A stretch of DNA of 64,000 nt from Labrys sp. KNU-23 (GTDB lineage: Bacteria; Pseudomonadota; Alphaproteobacteria; Rhizobiales; Labraceae). A model generated the notes under the pieces. That model saw nothing but the letters and a program-made list of their open reading frames with translations, was not told the DNA's origin and did no database searches. Positions 38,050 to 47,071 of this stretch are shown in pieces (within the stretch, counting starts at the first letter, position 1; the number at the start of each line of letters is the position of its first letter). The stretch is from the NCBI RefSeq assembly GCF_008330945.1, contig NZ_CP043488.1, forward strand, positions 2,020,501-2,084,500, in the 5' to 3' direction. Position numbers and translations under genes: made by a program.

Positions 38050-38724
38050 TCAATGCAACCGGCCGTTCCCGCCTGCGAGCAGGGTCTCGGCGGCCGCGAC
38101 GATCTCCTGGGTGGAGGGGAATTTGCCCAGGCTCGCCAGGCCGTCGCTGCATTCGATATGGGTCCAGCGCACCAGCCCGTCGGCGTCGATGAGAAACTGG
38201 CCCTTGAGCTGGGGCCATTGCCGCTCCATGTCGGCGTGGTCGGTCGGGTTCTCGACATAGCCGTCGAGCCTGGCCAGCGCTTCGGCCGCCTGCCGGACGG
38301 GCAGGGGTTCGGGCAATTCGCCGGTGGGGTTGACGCGCGTCTCCGCCAGCGCCGCCATCAGCTCCGGTGTCGAGATCGGCTTGGGCACACCATAGGCCCG
38401 ATGCGTCGAAAGCTCCGGATCGGTGGCGATGCGCAGGCGGCTCGGGCGGAACTTGAAATAGAGCCGCGCATTTTCGAGCTCGGTGGCGACGATGCCGAGG
38501 GTCTCGATGCCCAAGGTCTGCAAGTGGGGCCCTGCCGCCGCCATCTGCGCGATCGACCGGCGGCAGAACGGACACCAGAGCCCGACGAACAGAGCCAGGA
38601 ACAGCGAGCTCTTGCCGCGATAATCGGCAAGCGACACCGTGCCCGAGCCGTCGAGGGAGGGCAGGGTGAAATCAGGCGCCCGTTCGCCGGGGGCAATCGG
38701 CACCTGTATCGGTTGCGTGGTCAT
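38050..38724 (-). CDS. Peroxiredoxin-like / AhpC-TSA thioredoxin-fold protein
   Basis: A 224-residue protein with the alkyl hydroperoxide reductase/TSA fold: APDFTLPSLDGSGTVSLADYRGK near the N-terminus and FVGLWCPFCRRSIAQM around residue 50. The CPFC pair is a thioredoxin-like dithiol rather than the single peroxidatic Cys of a typical peroxiredoxin, so a disulfide oxidoreductase role is possible. No signal peptide is visible, so it should be cytoplasmic. It is alone on the minus strand, about 195 bases downstream of the cyclase gene. Confidence 0.85.
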   Translation of the reverse strand: MTTQPIQVPIAPGERAPDFTLPSLDGSGTVSLADYRGKSSLFLALFVGLWCPFCRRSIAQMAAAGPHLQTLGIETLGIVATELENARLYFKFRPSRLRIATDPELSTHRAYGVPKPISTPELMAALAETRVNPTGELPEPLPVRQAAEALARLDGYVENPTDHADMERQWPQLKGQFLIDADGLVRWTHIECSDGLASLGKFPSTQEIVAAAETLLAGGNGRLH

Positions 38725-38919
38725 GCGAAACCCCTTTCATTCCACAGCAAGGCGCGTTTTCACGAAAACGATGTCGGCCTGCGCTTTTCGCGGCGAGGCG
38801 CCCCTGCATCCAGGGCGTCCCGGTCCAATCGCAAAGCGCTCCAGCCAAAACAGCATGCTGAAAATCGAGAGGCCGGCTTTCGCCGGAAACGAGGCCACGG
38901 CACTGACACGGAAACGGTG

Positions 38920-41900
38920 CTAACACAGAAACGGCAAGACCATCAGGGCGTCCGGTTCGAGGCCGGCGCGCTGGCAGACCTCTTCCGATTTCGCCAAGTA
39001 TAGCGCTGCTTGGCCCTGGTTCCCAGCGTCCAGATGGAGCGTGCCCAGGCCGTCATAGCAGGGGAACAGGAATTGCGGCTCGCCCATCTGCTCGGCCAGG
39101 CGCAAGGCCTCCTCGTAGGACGCGAAGGCGAGTGCGGCCTCGCCCCGGCATTGATAGATCTGGCCGAGGATGATCAGCGGCGCGGCGAGGTGGTCGAGCA
39201 GGCCCAGCCGGCGGTCGAGATCGATCGCCATCTGCGCCGCCTTGACGCCCTCCGCCTCGCAGCGATCCGTCAGGGCGCAATAGGCCACGGCGAGATTGGC
39301 ATAGATCCGGGACTGGAAGCCGAGGTCCCCCACCTTCTTGGCGGTTTCCAGCCCGCGCAGGCAGGTCGCGATGCTGCGCTCGGGATCGAGGGTGCTGTAG
39401 AGCACGCCGAGATTGGTATAGCCGCGGCAGGCGGCCTGCAGCAGATGATGCTCCTCGGCCAGCCGGACGCTGCGCTCGATCTGCTCCACCGCGGCCGCCG
39501 GCCGGCCGGTGCGCGCCAGCGCCACGCCCATCGTGTTGTAGGCCTGGGCGCGCATCGCCGCGAGGTCATGCAGGCGATCGGGCTCGGGATCGGCGCCGGC
39601 CGCGCGATCGGCCTCGGCCAGCGCGCGCTCCGCCCAGGCGATCGCGCCGTCATTGTCGCCGGCGCGGAAGGCGAGCCGGCCGACCTCCTGGAACAGCTGC
39701 GCCCGCTCGGGCGAATAGCCGTCCTCGCCGAGCAAAGCCAGGCCCTGCATGAAGCAGGCCCTGGCGCCCTCGCGGTCGCCCGCCTCCCAATGCAGGCCGC
39801 CGATCTTGCGCTGGAGCCGCGCCGCGCCCGCCTGGTCGCCCTCGGCTTCGAGGCCCTGGCGCACCGCCTCATAGTGAACCGCCGCCTCGGTTCGCCGCTC
39901 GGTCAGCGCCAGCAGGTCCGCCAGCCGTTCGCGCGTGGCCCGGATGTCGCGCTCGCAGTCCCGGCACTCGGCCAGCGTGCGCAGGGCCCGCTCATAGTGC
40001 CGGATCGCATCCTCATTGGCGTAGACGGCCCGGGCCCGGTCGCCGGCCGCCATCAGGTAGCGCGCCCCCTTGGGCTTGTCGAAACCCAGGCTCCAGTGAT
40101 GGCCGAGCGCCTCCAGGTCGCTCAGCCGTTCGGGCCAGCTGCCCACGCTGCGCTCGAGCGCACGGCCCGCCCGCTCGTGCAGCTCGGTGCGGCGGGCGAG
40201 GAGCAGGTTGTGATAGACGGTCTCGTGGACGAGGGCGTGGGTGAAGCGATGGCTGCCGCCTTCGCCGCCGGCGCGGCAGACGAGGCCCGCCTCGACCAGG
40301 CGCCGGAGCGCGGGTTCGACGGCAACGGGCTGCGCCGCGACATCGGCAAGATGGGCCTGCTCGAACGCCATGCCGAGCACGGCCGCGGCGTAGAGCACGC
40401 GCCGCTCGTCGGCGGAGAGCCCGTCGAGGCGCGAGAGCAGCAGGCCCTGCAGGGTCGGCGGCACATCCTCGGCATCGAGCGCGGCGGCGCGGACCCAGCG
40501 ATCGCCCGCACGCTTGAGGACGCCCTTGGCCACCAGGCTGCGGACGATCTCTTCCACGAAGAGCGGGTTGCCGCCGGCGCGCCGGGCGACGAAGCTGCGA
40601 ATTTCCTCGAGGGTATCGCCATCGGCCTCGCCGAACAGGCCGCCGACGAAGGCGCGCGTCTCGTCGGCAGAGAGCGGGGCGAGGCGAAGGCTCGACGGCC
40701 TGGCCTTTGCAAGGCGTAGCGGGGACCCGCCGGGGCGCTGCGACAGCACGATCATCAGGCGCCGGTCGGCGAGCTGGTCGGCCACCTCGCACAGCAGGTC
40801 CACCGAGGCCGTGTCGGCCCAGTGCAGGTCTTCGACGACGATGAGAAGATGCCCCTGGTCCAGGCGCCGCTCGATCAGCAGGCGCGCCGCGAGCGCGATC
40901 TGGCGTCGTACCTGCTCCGGTTCGAGGTCACCCGGCTGCGTGCCCTCCACGCCGAGCAGGTAGCTCAGGACGGGCGCGACGGCATCGGCCATGTCGGCCT
41001 GGGCGCCGAGCGCGACCAGCCCGGCGGCCAGCTTGTGGCTCGCCGTTTCAAGCGTATCGTCCCGGTGCATCCGGTAGGCTTCGCGGAACAGGGCGCCGAA
41101 GACGCCATAGGCGGGCTCGCCGAGGGACGAACAGGCGGCGCGGCGGACAGCGCCGCCGGCAAGCCTGCCCTGCGCTTCGAGCGTGGCGAGGAATTCGGTG
41201 ATCAGGCGGGACTTGCCGGCACCGGCTTCCCCGACGAGTTCGACGATCTGGGTGCTGCCGGCCTGCATCCGGTCGAAGACTGCCACGAGCCGTGCCAGTT
41301 CGTCGTCGCGGCCGACCATCCGGCTTTCCAGCCCATGTTCGGCCAGGCCTCGCCCGGAAGCCGGCGCGGCCAGCCGTCCGGCCAGCCGATAGGCCGCCAC
41401 CGGCGCCGCCTTGCCGCGCAACGCCAGGTCGGCCACGGGCTCGAAACAGAAACGGTGCCGGGTCAGGGCATAGGTCGCCTGCGAGACCAGGACGGTGCCG
41501 GAGGCCGCCGCCAGCAGGCGCGCCGTCGTATTGACGGTGTCGCCCGTCACCGCATAGCTGGCGCCGGCGGCCTGGCCGAGATGGCCGGCGACGACGAGGC
41601 CGGTATGGACGCCGATATGCAGGCTCACCGGCTGGCCGAGGCGCCCGGCCCAGCGCTCGTCGAGCCGGGCCGCCTGGTCGATCATGTCCAGCGCCGCATC
41701 GAGAGCCCGTTCCGGGTCGTCCTCATGGGCGAGGGGGGCGCCGAACACGGCCAGCACGGCATCGCCGACGAATTTCTCCACGAAACCCCGATAATGCGCC
41801 ACCACGCCCGCCAGCGTTTCGAACAGGGCAGTCTGGAAGGCGCGGACTTCTTCGGGGTCGAGCCGCTCGGCAAGGGCGGTGAAGCTGGAGACATCGGCGA

Positions 41901-42183
41901 AGAGCACCGTCACCTGGCGCCGGTCGGCCTCCGGATGCTCGTGGATCCCCGCCGATGTGCCTGCAGCGGCCGGGCGCGCGGGGGCAGGCTCGCTGGCGGG
42001 CGGGCCGGGCGTGCGCGGCGCCTGCGCCGTGCCGCAGCGCGGGCAAAAGGCAAACCCCGGTTCGCAGGCAAACCCGCAATGCGCGCAGGGCGTTGGCTGC
42101 GCCCGCCCGCAATGCGGGCAGAAGGCGAAGCCCGATGCCAATTCTAGACCGCAACCGGCGCAGGCCATGGCACGATCCGCCAC
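38920..42183 (-). CDS. Multidomain class III nucleotidyl cyclase with AAA ATPase and TPR repeats
   Basis: A 1087-residue protein. It opens with two zinc-ribbon-like units (CAGCG...CPHCG and CAHCG...CPRCG, residues 9-50). A class III cyclase domain follows at about 90-265 with VTVLFADVSSFTALAERLD and EKFVGDAVLAVFGAP, which supply the metal-binding aspartates. Then comes a large AAA/NACHT-like ATPase with GEAGAGKSRLI near residue 320. The last third consists of TPR-like helical repeats. This layout is known in bacterial adenylate cyclases that sense through the ATPase/TPR part. It is divergent from the cyclic-nucleotide-binding ABC-like gene, its likely partner. Confidence 0.92.
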   Translation of the reverse strand: MADRAMACAGCGLELASGFAFCPHCGRAQPTPCAHCGFACEPGFAFCPRCGTAQAPRTPGPPASEPAPARPAAAGTSAGIHEHPEADRRQVTVLFADVSSFTALAERLDPEEVRAFQTALFETLAGVVAHYRGFVEKFVGDAVLAVFGAPLAHEDDPERALDAALDMIDQAARLDERWAGRLGQPVSLHIGVHTGLVVAGHLGQAAGASYAVTGDTVNTTARLLAAASGTVLVSQATYALTRHRFCFEPVADLALRGKAAPVAAYRLAGRLAAPASGRGLAEHGLESRMVGRDDELARLVAVFDRMQAGSTQIVELVGEAGAGKSRLITEFLATLEAQGRLAGGAVRRAACSSLGEPAYGVFGALFREAYRMHRDDTLETASHKLAAGLVALGAQADMADAVAPVLSYLLGVEGTQPGDLEPEQVRRQIALAARLLIERRLDQGHLLIVVEDLHWADTASVDLLCEVADQLADRRLMIVLSQRPGGSPLRLAKARPSSLRLAPLSADETRAFVGGLFGEADGDTLEEIRSFVARRAGGNPLFVEEIVRSLVAKGVLKRAGDRWVRAAALDAEDVPPTLQGLLLSRLDGLSADERRVLYAAAVLGMAFEQAHLADVAAQPVAVEPALRRLVEAGLVCRAGGEGGSHRFTHALVHETVYHNLLLARRTELHERAGRALERSVGSWPERLSDLEALGHHWSLGFDKPKGARYLMAAGDRARAVYANEDAIRHYERALRTLAECRDCERDIRATRERLADLLALTERRTEAAVHYEAVRQGLEAEGDQAGAARLQRKIGGLHWEAGDREGARACFMQGLALLGEDGYSPERAQLFQEVGRLAFRAGDNDGAIAWAERALAEADRAAGADPEPDRLHDLAAMRAQAYNTMGVALARTGRPAAAVEQIERSVRLAEEHHLLQAACRGYTNLGVLYSTLDPERSIATCLRGLETAKKVGDLGFQSRIYANLAVAYCALTDRCEAEGVKAAQMAIDLDRRLGLLDHLAAPLIILGQIYQCRGEAALAFASYEEALRLAEQMGEPQFLFPCYDGLGTLHLDAGNQGQAALYLAKSEEVCQRAGLEPDALMVLPFLC

Positions 42184-42587
42184 AGGTGAAACGAGCGTCC
42201 CATCCTACTTCAAAGGCAGGATCTTGTTCACATTTTTCGATTCCGGGCAGCCTGCGCCAGGGCCGCAGGCATGGTCTCGACGGTCGCTGCGGTTGCCATG
42301 CTGCGCGGCCTGTCCGGCAGCACCTGCCGCCGCCATGGCCTGGCTGCCCGCATTCCCGCGCGCGGGGGCCAAGGAACGCCGTCCATGCATCGGCTCTCTC
42401 CTCATTCGGAAGAGGTAGATACAAACGTGTGTAGCTGCACGCTATAAGTTTGAAACCTCTCGTTCTATAAGATAAATTCAATATAATTGTTCGTTTACTT
42501 GGATTTAAGCTTAAAATAGCGGCTGAAAAGCACTTCGATCGCGCTGTATGCACTGTCGGTACGAAATGACCGGTGAAGCAAGTATCC
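42184..42587. promoter_or_regulatory. Shared divergent promoter region of the cyclase and ABC-like genes
   Basis: A 400-base region between two divergent genes. The half next to the cyclase is GC-rich; the half next to the ABC-like gene (42425-42525) is AT-rich, with TATAAGTTTGAAA, TATAAGATAAATTC and AATATAATTG, likely promoter sequence for the rightward gene. A possible 61-codon frame on the minus strand (42205-42390) has a purine-rich start context but no recognisable features. Confidence 0.45.
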
Positions 42588-45500
42588 ATGGCGAATAGAT
42601 TGCACGGTGGGCCGACACGGAAATCCCCCGAGCCGGCAGCGGCGGGAAAAGGGCTGCCACCGCTGTTTCCCTATATCTGGCGGAACAGCCGCCGGCAGCA
42701 GGTCGTCATTCTCGCGATCGTGCTGCTCTCGCTGCCCTTCTACTTCCTCTCGCTCGACCTGCCGCGCAGCATCGTCAACGATGCCATCCAGGGACGGGCC
42801 TTCCAGCATGGTGCGGTCGAGGCTCCGCTTTTCGCCTTCAACCTGACGCTGCCCGCCTTCCTGGGCGGCGGTGCGGTAAGCTATCCCGGCGTGACGTTCT
42901 CCCGCATCGCCTATCTGATGGTGCTGAGTTCGGTCTTCATGGTGCTGGTGCTGGTCAACGGCGCCTTTCGCTATGTCATCAACATGCAGAAGGGCAAGCT
43001 CGGCGAGGCCCTGCTGCGCCGCCTGCGCCTCGACCTCTTCAACCTGCTGCTGCGCTTCCGGCCGGAGGCGGTTCGCAATGTCCGCTCGGCGGAGGTCGCC
43101 ACCATCATCCGCGACGAAGTCGAGCCCATCGGCGGCTTCGTCGGCGATGCCTATATCCAGCCCGCCTTCCTCGGCAGCCAGGCGCTCACGGCCCTTGGCT
43201 TCATCCTGCTGCAAAGCCCGCTGCTCGGCATTCTCGCGGCGGCGATGGTGCTGGTGCAGGGCGCGATCATCCCGCGCCTGCGGCGCGAGCAGCTCAGGCT
43301 CGGCCGCCAGCGCCAGGCGCGCTCGCGCTCGCTCGCCGGCCATATCGGCGAGATCGTCGACGGCATCGCCGAGGTGAGCAACCATGGCACGGCGGCCTAT
43401 GAACGGCAGAAGATCACCAGCATCCTCGACGATCTCTTCTGGATCCGCTATCGGCTCTACGGCCGGAAGTTCATGGTGAAATTCATCAATTCCGTGCTGG
43501 CGCAGGTGACGCCCTTCCTCTTCTACGCGCTGGGCGGGTATTTCGCCCTGCGCGGCTCGCTCGACATCGGCCAGCTCGTGGCGGTGATCGCCGCCTATCG
43601 CGACCTGCCTCCCCCGATCAAGGAACTGATCGACTGGGACCAGCAGCGCCAGGACGTCGAGGTCAAATATGAGCAGATCCTCGAACAGTTCTCCCTGGCG
43701 GAACTGCCTGAGCTCGCCGGCGAGACATCCGACCTGGCGGCCGGCAGCACCATCGCCATCGAGGCGCTGAGGGTGCACGCACCGAGCGGCGACGTGCTGC
43801 TCGACAATGCCAATCTGAGCCTGCCCGTGGGCGCGCATGTCCTGCTGACCGGATCCCGCGGCGAGGGGTTCATCACCCTGGCCCAGGTCCTCGCCCGCCG
43901 CCTGACGGAATTCGGCGGCAGGATACAGATTGCCGGGCAGGATATCGCCGCCTTCTCCCCGGGCTGGATCGGAGAGAACCTCGGATATCTCGGTCCCGAT
44001 TGCACCATTTTCGGGCGGTCCTTGCGGGACAACATCGTCTACAGCCTGCGCGCGCCGCCCGCCGGCCAGGACCTGCCACTTGCCGACCTGTGGGCCCCCG
44101 ATCTGCCGCTGCCCTCCGGCTCGACAGGCTCCCGACCGGGGCCCGGCGCGGAAGCTGCGGCGGCTTCCGTCGATCTGCGCAGGGCGGGGGCAGCCGATGC
44201 CCGCGAACTCGACGACATGATCGTCACCCTGCTGCGGGAGATCGGCCTGGCCGATGCCGTCTATGGTTTCGGGCTCTCCCGCAAGTTCAGTGCCGACCCC
44301 GACCCCGATCTTGCCCGGCGCCTCGTCGACTGCCGTCGACGGCTCGTCCAGGAACTTGCGGCGACCCATCTCGCGGAGCTGATCGAGCCTTTCGATCCGG
44401 CCCGTTTCAACCGCTACGCCAGCATCGGCGAGAATCTGTTCTTCGGCGTTCCGGTTGCCGAGGGGGCCGTCGAGACATTGATCGAGGACCCGCAGATCGC
44501 CGCGCTGCTTGCAGAAGGAGAACTCGACGACAGCCTCCTCGCCCTGGGATTGAAGGTGGCCGCGACCATGGTGGAGATCTTCTCGCGGATCGCCAGCGAT
44601 CACGTGGTGTTCGAGCGCTTTTCCTTCATCTCGTCGAGCGATCTGCCGCGCTTTGCCGAGATTGCCTCTCGTGCCGGCACTCGCGGCACGGATGCGCTTG
44701 CTTATCCGGAACGCCGATCCCTGCTCATGCTGGCGTTCCACTATGTCGAGACCCGCCATCGGCTCGGACTGCTGACCGAGGCCCTCGCCGAGGAGATCGT
44801 GCGGGCCCGCAGGCGGATCATGGCACTCGATCCGGCCCGCTTTGCCCGAGTGCTGGAATTCCATGCCCCCGATCGATTGTGTCCCGCCGCGCCGCTGCGC
44901 GACAATCTCCTGTTCGGGCGTATCGACCATGCCATTGCGGGCGCCGAGGAGCGGGTGATGGTGACGCTGCACAAGGTCGTGCACGATTGCGGCCTCGAGC
45001 CGATCATCTACCAGCTCGGCCTCGACCAGGAGGCCGGGCCTGGCGGGCGCTTGTTGCTGCCGACCCATAAATGCGCCCTTGCCCTCGCACGCTGCCTCAT
45101 CAAGCGTCCGAAAATTCTCATCCTCGATCAGCTCGATTTGATGTTTCCCGAGAGCCAGCGTGCCGCCATCCTGGACGCCGTGCGCCGGCGCATGGCAGGC
45201 CGCACCCTCATCGTCGCCATGCGTGATGCCACCCTGCCGGATTCGTTCGATGTCGTGGTCACCACGCGTGGCAACCGCATCGAATCGGTGACGAGGCCGT
45301 CTGCGCCTCTGGTTCCCGAAGAGACGCCGCCCGAGACGCTGGTCGAGGAACTGGCCGAGATCCAGGCCTTGCGCGACGTGCCGATGTTCGCCGCTCTCGA
45401 TACGCCTCGCCTGAAGCTGATTGCCTTCACCTGCGAACGTGTCTCTTTCGGGCGGAGCCAGGTCCTGTTCCGCCAGGGCGATGTCGCGGACGCCGCCTAC

Positions 45501-45800
45501 ATCATCCTCTCGGGCACCACCGACATCTTTATGGAACTTGCGGACGAGAGGCTCCACCTGTCGACCACAGGGCGCCATTCCATCATCGGCGAGATGGGCC
45601 TGATCAGCGGTGCCCCCCGCTCGGCCACCGTGGTGGCGACCACCGAAGTCGTGGCCTTGAAGATCGCAAAGGACATCTTCCTCAATCTCATCGCCGAGCT
45701 GCCGGCGGTGGCGCTCGTGGTGATGCGCGATCAGGTAAGGCGGCTGGGCGTCGCCGAGGAACGTCTCACCCGCCTGATGCAGCGCCAGCCGACGTCCTAA
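42588..45800 (+). CDS. ABC-transporter-like protein with degenerate ATPase and C-terminal cyclic-nucleotide-binding domain
   Basis: A 1070-residue protein. Residues about 20-350 resemble an exporter-type transmembrane domain with at least five hydrophobic segments and an EVSNHGTAAYERQK-type coupling region. The ATPase-like part begins near residue 385, but its P-loop reads GSRGEGFI (residues 422-429), without the catalytic Lys and Thr/Ser; the Q-loop is absent and the Walker B acidic residue is Gln (ILILDQLD). A long insertion contains two further copies of an xxxxN(L/I)xxG pattern. Residues about 930-1055 form a CRP-like domain (FRQGDVADAAYIILSG; GEMGLISGAPRSATVVA). It is divergent from a nucleotidyl cyclase. 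GTG 42573 is an alternative start. Confidence 0.85.
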   Translation: MANRLHGGPTRKSPEPAAAGKGLPPLFPYIWRNSRRQQVVILAIVLLSLPFYFLSLDLPRSIVNDAIQGRAFQHGAVEAPLFAFNLTLPAFLGGGAVSYPGVTFSRIAYLMVLSSVFMVLVLVNGAFRYVINMQKGKLGEALLRRLRLDLFNLLLRFRPEAVRNVRSAEVATIIRDEVEPIGGFVGDAYIQPAFLGSQALTALGFILLQSPLLGILAAAMVLVQGAIIPRLRREQLRLGRQRQARSRSLAGHIGEIVDGIAEVSNHGTAAYERQKITSILDDLFWIRYRLYGRKFMVKFINSVLAQVTPFLFYALGGYFALRGSLDIGQLVAVIAAYRDLPPPIKELIDWDQQRQDVEVKYEQILEQFSLAELPELAGETSDLAAGSTIAIEALRVHAPSGDVLLDNANLSLPVGAHVLLTGSRGEGFITLAQVLARRLTEFGGRIQIAGQDIAAFSPGWIGENLGYLGPDCTIFGRSLRDNIVYSLRAPPAGQDLPLADLWAPDLPLPSGSTGSRPGPGAEAAAASVDLRRAGAADARELDDMIVTLLREIGLADAVYGFGLSRKFSADPDPDLARRLVDCRRRLVQELAATHLAELIEPFDPARFNRYASIGENLFFGVPVAEGAVETLIEDPQIAALLAEGELDDSLLALGLKVAATMVEIFSRIASDHVVFERFSFISSSDLPRFAEIASRAGTRGTDALAYPERRSLLMLAFHYVETRHRLGLLTEALAEEIVRARRRIMALDPARFARVLEFHAPDRLCPAAPLRDNLLFGRIDHAIAGAEERVMVTLHKVVHDCGLEPIIYQLGLDQEAGPGGRLLLPTHKCALALARCLIKRPKILILDQLDLMFPESQRAAILDAVRRRMAGRTLIVAMRDATLPDSFDVVVTTRGNRIESVTRPSAPLVPEETPPETLVEELAEIQALRDVPMFAALDTPRLKLIAFTCERVSFGRSQVLFRQGDVADAAYIILSGTTDIFMELADERLHLSTTGRHSIIGEMGLISGAPRSATVVATTEVVALKIAKDIFLNLIAELPAVALVVMRDQVRRLGVAEERLTRLMQRQPTS

Positions 45801-45901
45801 GGCGTTTTGCGATTTGGTGGGATCACCAAGAATCGTAAAGGCACGTCGAATCAAAGAGTTGGAGCACAACAGCGTTTCCGTCTAAACGCGCTTTGCTCCA
45901 G
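45801..45901 (+). repeat. Interspersed repeat of about 100 bases, copy 1
   Basis: It begins one base after the ABC-like stop. It consists of a short GATTTGGTGG-GATC-CACCAAGAATC hairpin and, after a 20-base spacer, a second hairpin pairing GGAGCA with TGCTCC around 45861-45900. The same two-hairpin layout occurs at 54246-54345 and, reversed, at 62214-62318. The family is described under findings. Confidence 0.65.
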
Positions 45902-45960
45902 TGAAGATCGAAGCGGCGATGCCGATATCGTCGCAGCGGCTGGATTGAGGGCTTCCGGTC

Positions 45961-46893
45961 CTACCCCCGCGGCGTCAAATGGATCCCCGCCAGCGTGCAG
46001 CGCACCGAGCCGCCGGCGCGTTCGATGGTGGGGATGTCGAGGGCGACGCAACTGGCGCTCTGTTCGATGGTGTCGCGCTGCTCGGGCGTGAGGGCCGCGA
46101 GGGCCGTGGTCGAGAGGGCGAGGATGCGGCCTTCCTTGCCCTGCAATTCGATTGCGTTGCCGGCAAAGTTCTCGATCTGGCGATTGCTCAGTGCCAGCAC
46201 CTGGCGGCCCGAGCGTTCGAGCCGGCCGATGATCTCGCGTTTGCGGGCGGCGTCGACGATCATGTCGAGGCCGATCAGCACGAAATCGGTGGCGACGCAC
46301 ATCAAGACATTGGTGTGGTAGATCGCAGCGCCCTTGTCGTCGCAGGCGTCGAAGGCCATCGGCTCGAAGTTGAAATGGGTGCAGAAGCGCTCGAGGGCGA
46401 TCGGGTCTGTACGGTCGGAGCGCACGGCATAGGCGACGCGGTCGATATGGTCGAGCACCATGGCGCCGGTCCCTTCCAGGAACAGGCCGTCGGGCTCGAG
46501 GCCGGAATAGTCGATGACCTCCTGCACGCGGTAATCGGTCTTCAGCATCTCGATGACGTCGGCCCGGCGCTCGCGTCGCCGGCTCGGCGCCTTCATCGGA
46601 TAGAGGGCGACATGGCCGCCGGCATGGGTGGAGAACCAGTTGTTGGGAAACACCGAATCCGGGGTTATCCGGCCTTCGTCCTCGAAGAGATGCACGGTGA
46701 CGCCGTGGGCCGCCAGGGTCTCGGCCGCCCTGGTGATCTCGGCATGAGCGAGCGGGGCGAGATCCTCCCCGCTTTGGCCCGCGACCTGGAAATGATTGTC
46801 GGCCGCCGTCTCGGTGTTGACGGTGAAATGGTGCGGGCGAACCATCACCACGGCGGAGGGGGCCTGGACGGAGAAGGCAGGGCGCTTGGACAT
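45961..46893 (-). CDS. ctlX: CtlX-like amidinotransferase-fold hydrolase (arginine deiminase-related)
   Basis: A 310-residue member of the guanidino-group-modifying (pentein) superfamily, close to citrulline-utilisation hydrolases. It shows VRPHHFTVNTETAADNHFQ near the start, FPNNWFSTHAGG with its acidic and histidine residues around residue 85, HTNVLMCVATDFVLI near 215, and a C-terminal catalytic Cys in VRCTLAGIH. ATG 46893 is chosen; the frame stays open to 46938. It is encoded between a cyclic-nucleotide protein and ornithine cyclodeaminase and likely works with the latter in citrulline or arginine breakdown. A broken copy of its 3' end lies at 37645-37960. Confidence 0.88.
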   Translation of the reverse strand: MSKRPAFSVQAPSAVVMVRPHHFTVNTETAADNHFQVAGQSGEDLAPLAHAEITRAAETLAAHGVTVHLFEDEGRITPDSVFPNNWFSTHAGGHVALYPMKAPSRRRERRADVIEMLKTDYRVQEVIDYSGLEPDGLFLEGTGAMVLDHIDRVAYAVRSDRTDPIALERFCTHFNFEPMAFDACDDKGAAIYHTNVLMCVATDFVLIGLDMIVDAARKREIIGRLERSGRQVLALSNRQIENFAGNAIELQGKEGRILALSTTALAALTPEQRDTIEQSASCVALDIPTIERAGGSVRCTLAGIHLTPRG

Positions 46894-46942
46894 GGGGGCT
46901 CCGGGGGAGAGGGCCAGTTCGTGAACGGTGAATCGCAAGGGG

Positions 46943-47049
46943 TGTCATCCCCGGCGAGGCCGCAGGCCGAGGGAAGGGGATCCAGGGCCGCAGATCGAGC
47001 CCCTCAGCCCCTGGATCCCCTTCCCTCGCTTCGCTCGCCGGGAATGACA
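46943..47049. repeat. Long palindromic intergenic repeat
   Basis: The arms begin TGTCATCCCCGGCGAG and end with the complement (CTCGCCGGGAATGACA), and inner blocks GGGAAGGGGATCCAGGG and CCCTGGATCCCCTTCCC pair closely. The whole sits between ctlX and the ornithine cyclodeaminase gene, both on the minus strand. It is a member of the GTCATYCCCGGCGA-type palindromes common in alphaproteobacteria and could form a long hairpin in the intercistronic RNA. Confidence 0.75.
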
Positions 47050-47071
47050 GATACGTTTCTGAATGCTCCCC

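Noticed and set aside
37446-38258. A minus-strand frame spanning the ctlX fragment and part of the peroxiredoxin-like gene.
   Set aside because: Only the middle part has meaning, as one frame of the broken ctlX fragment. The rest is shadow of the peroxiredoxin-like gene.
39010-40719. A 569-codon plus-strand frame opposite the cyclase gene.
   Set aside because: It is antisense to the TPR/AAA part of a well-supported protein and has only the composition expected of a GC-rich shadow.
42205-42390. A possible 61-residue protein on the minus strand in the divergent region.
   Set aside because: It has an AGGAGAG-like start context, but the sequence is low in complexity, without a known family, and lies in probable promoter DNA.
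42495-45869. A minus-strand open frame of 1124 codons opposite the cyclic-nucleotide-binding ABC-like gene.
   Set aside because: It has no recognisable motif, is rich in D, G, H, Q and R, and lies antisense to a gene with clear domains.
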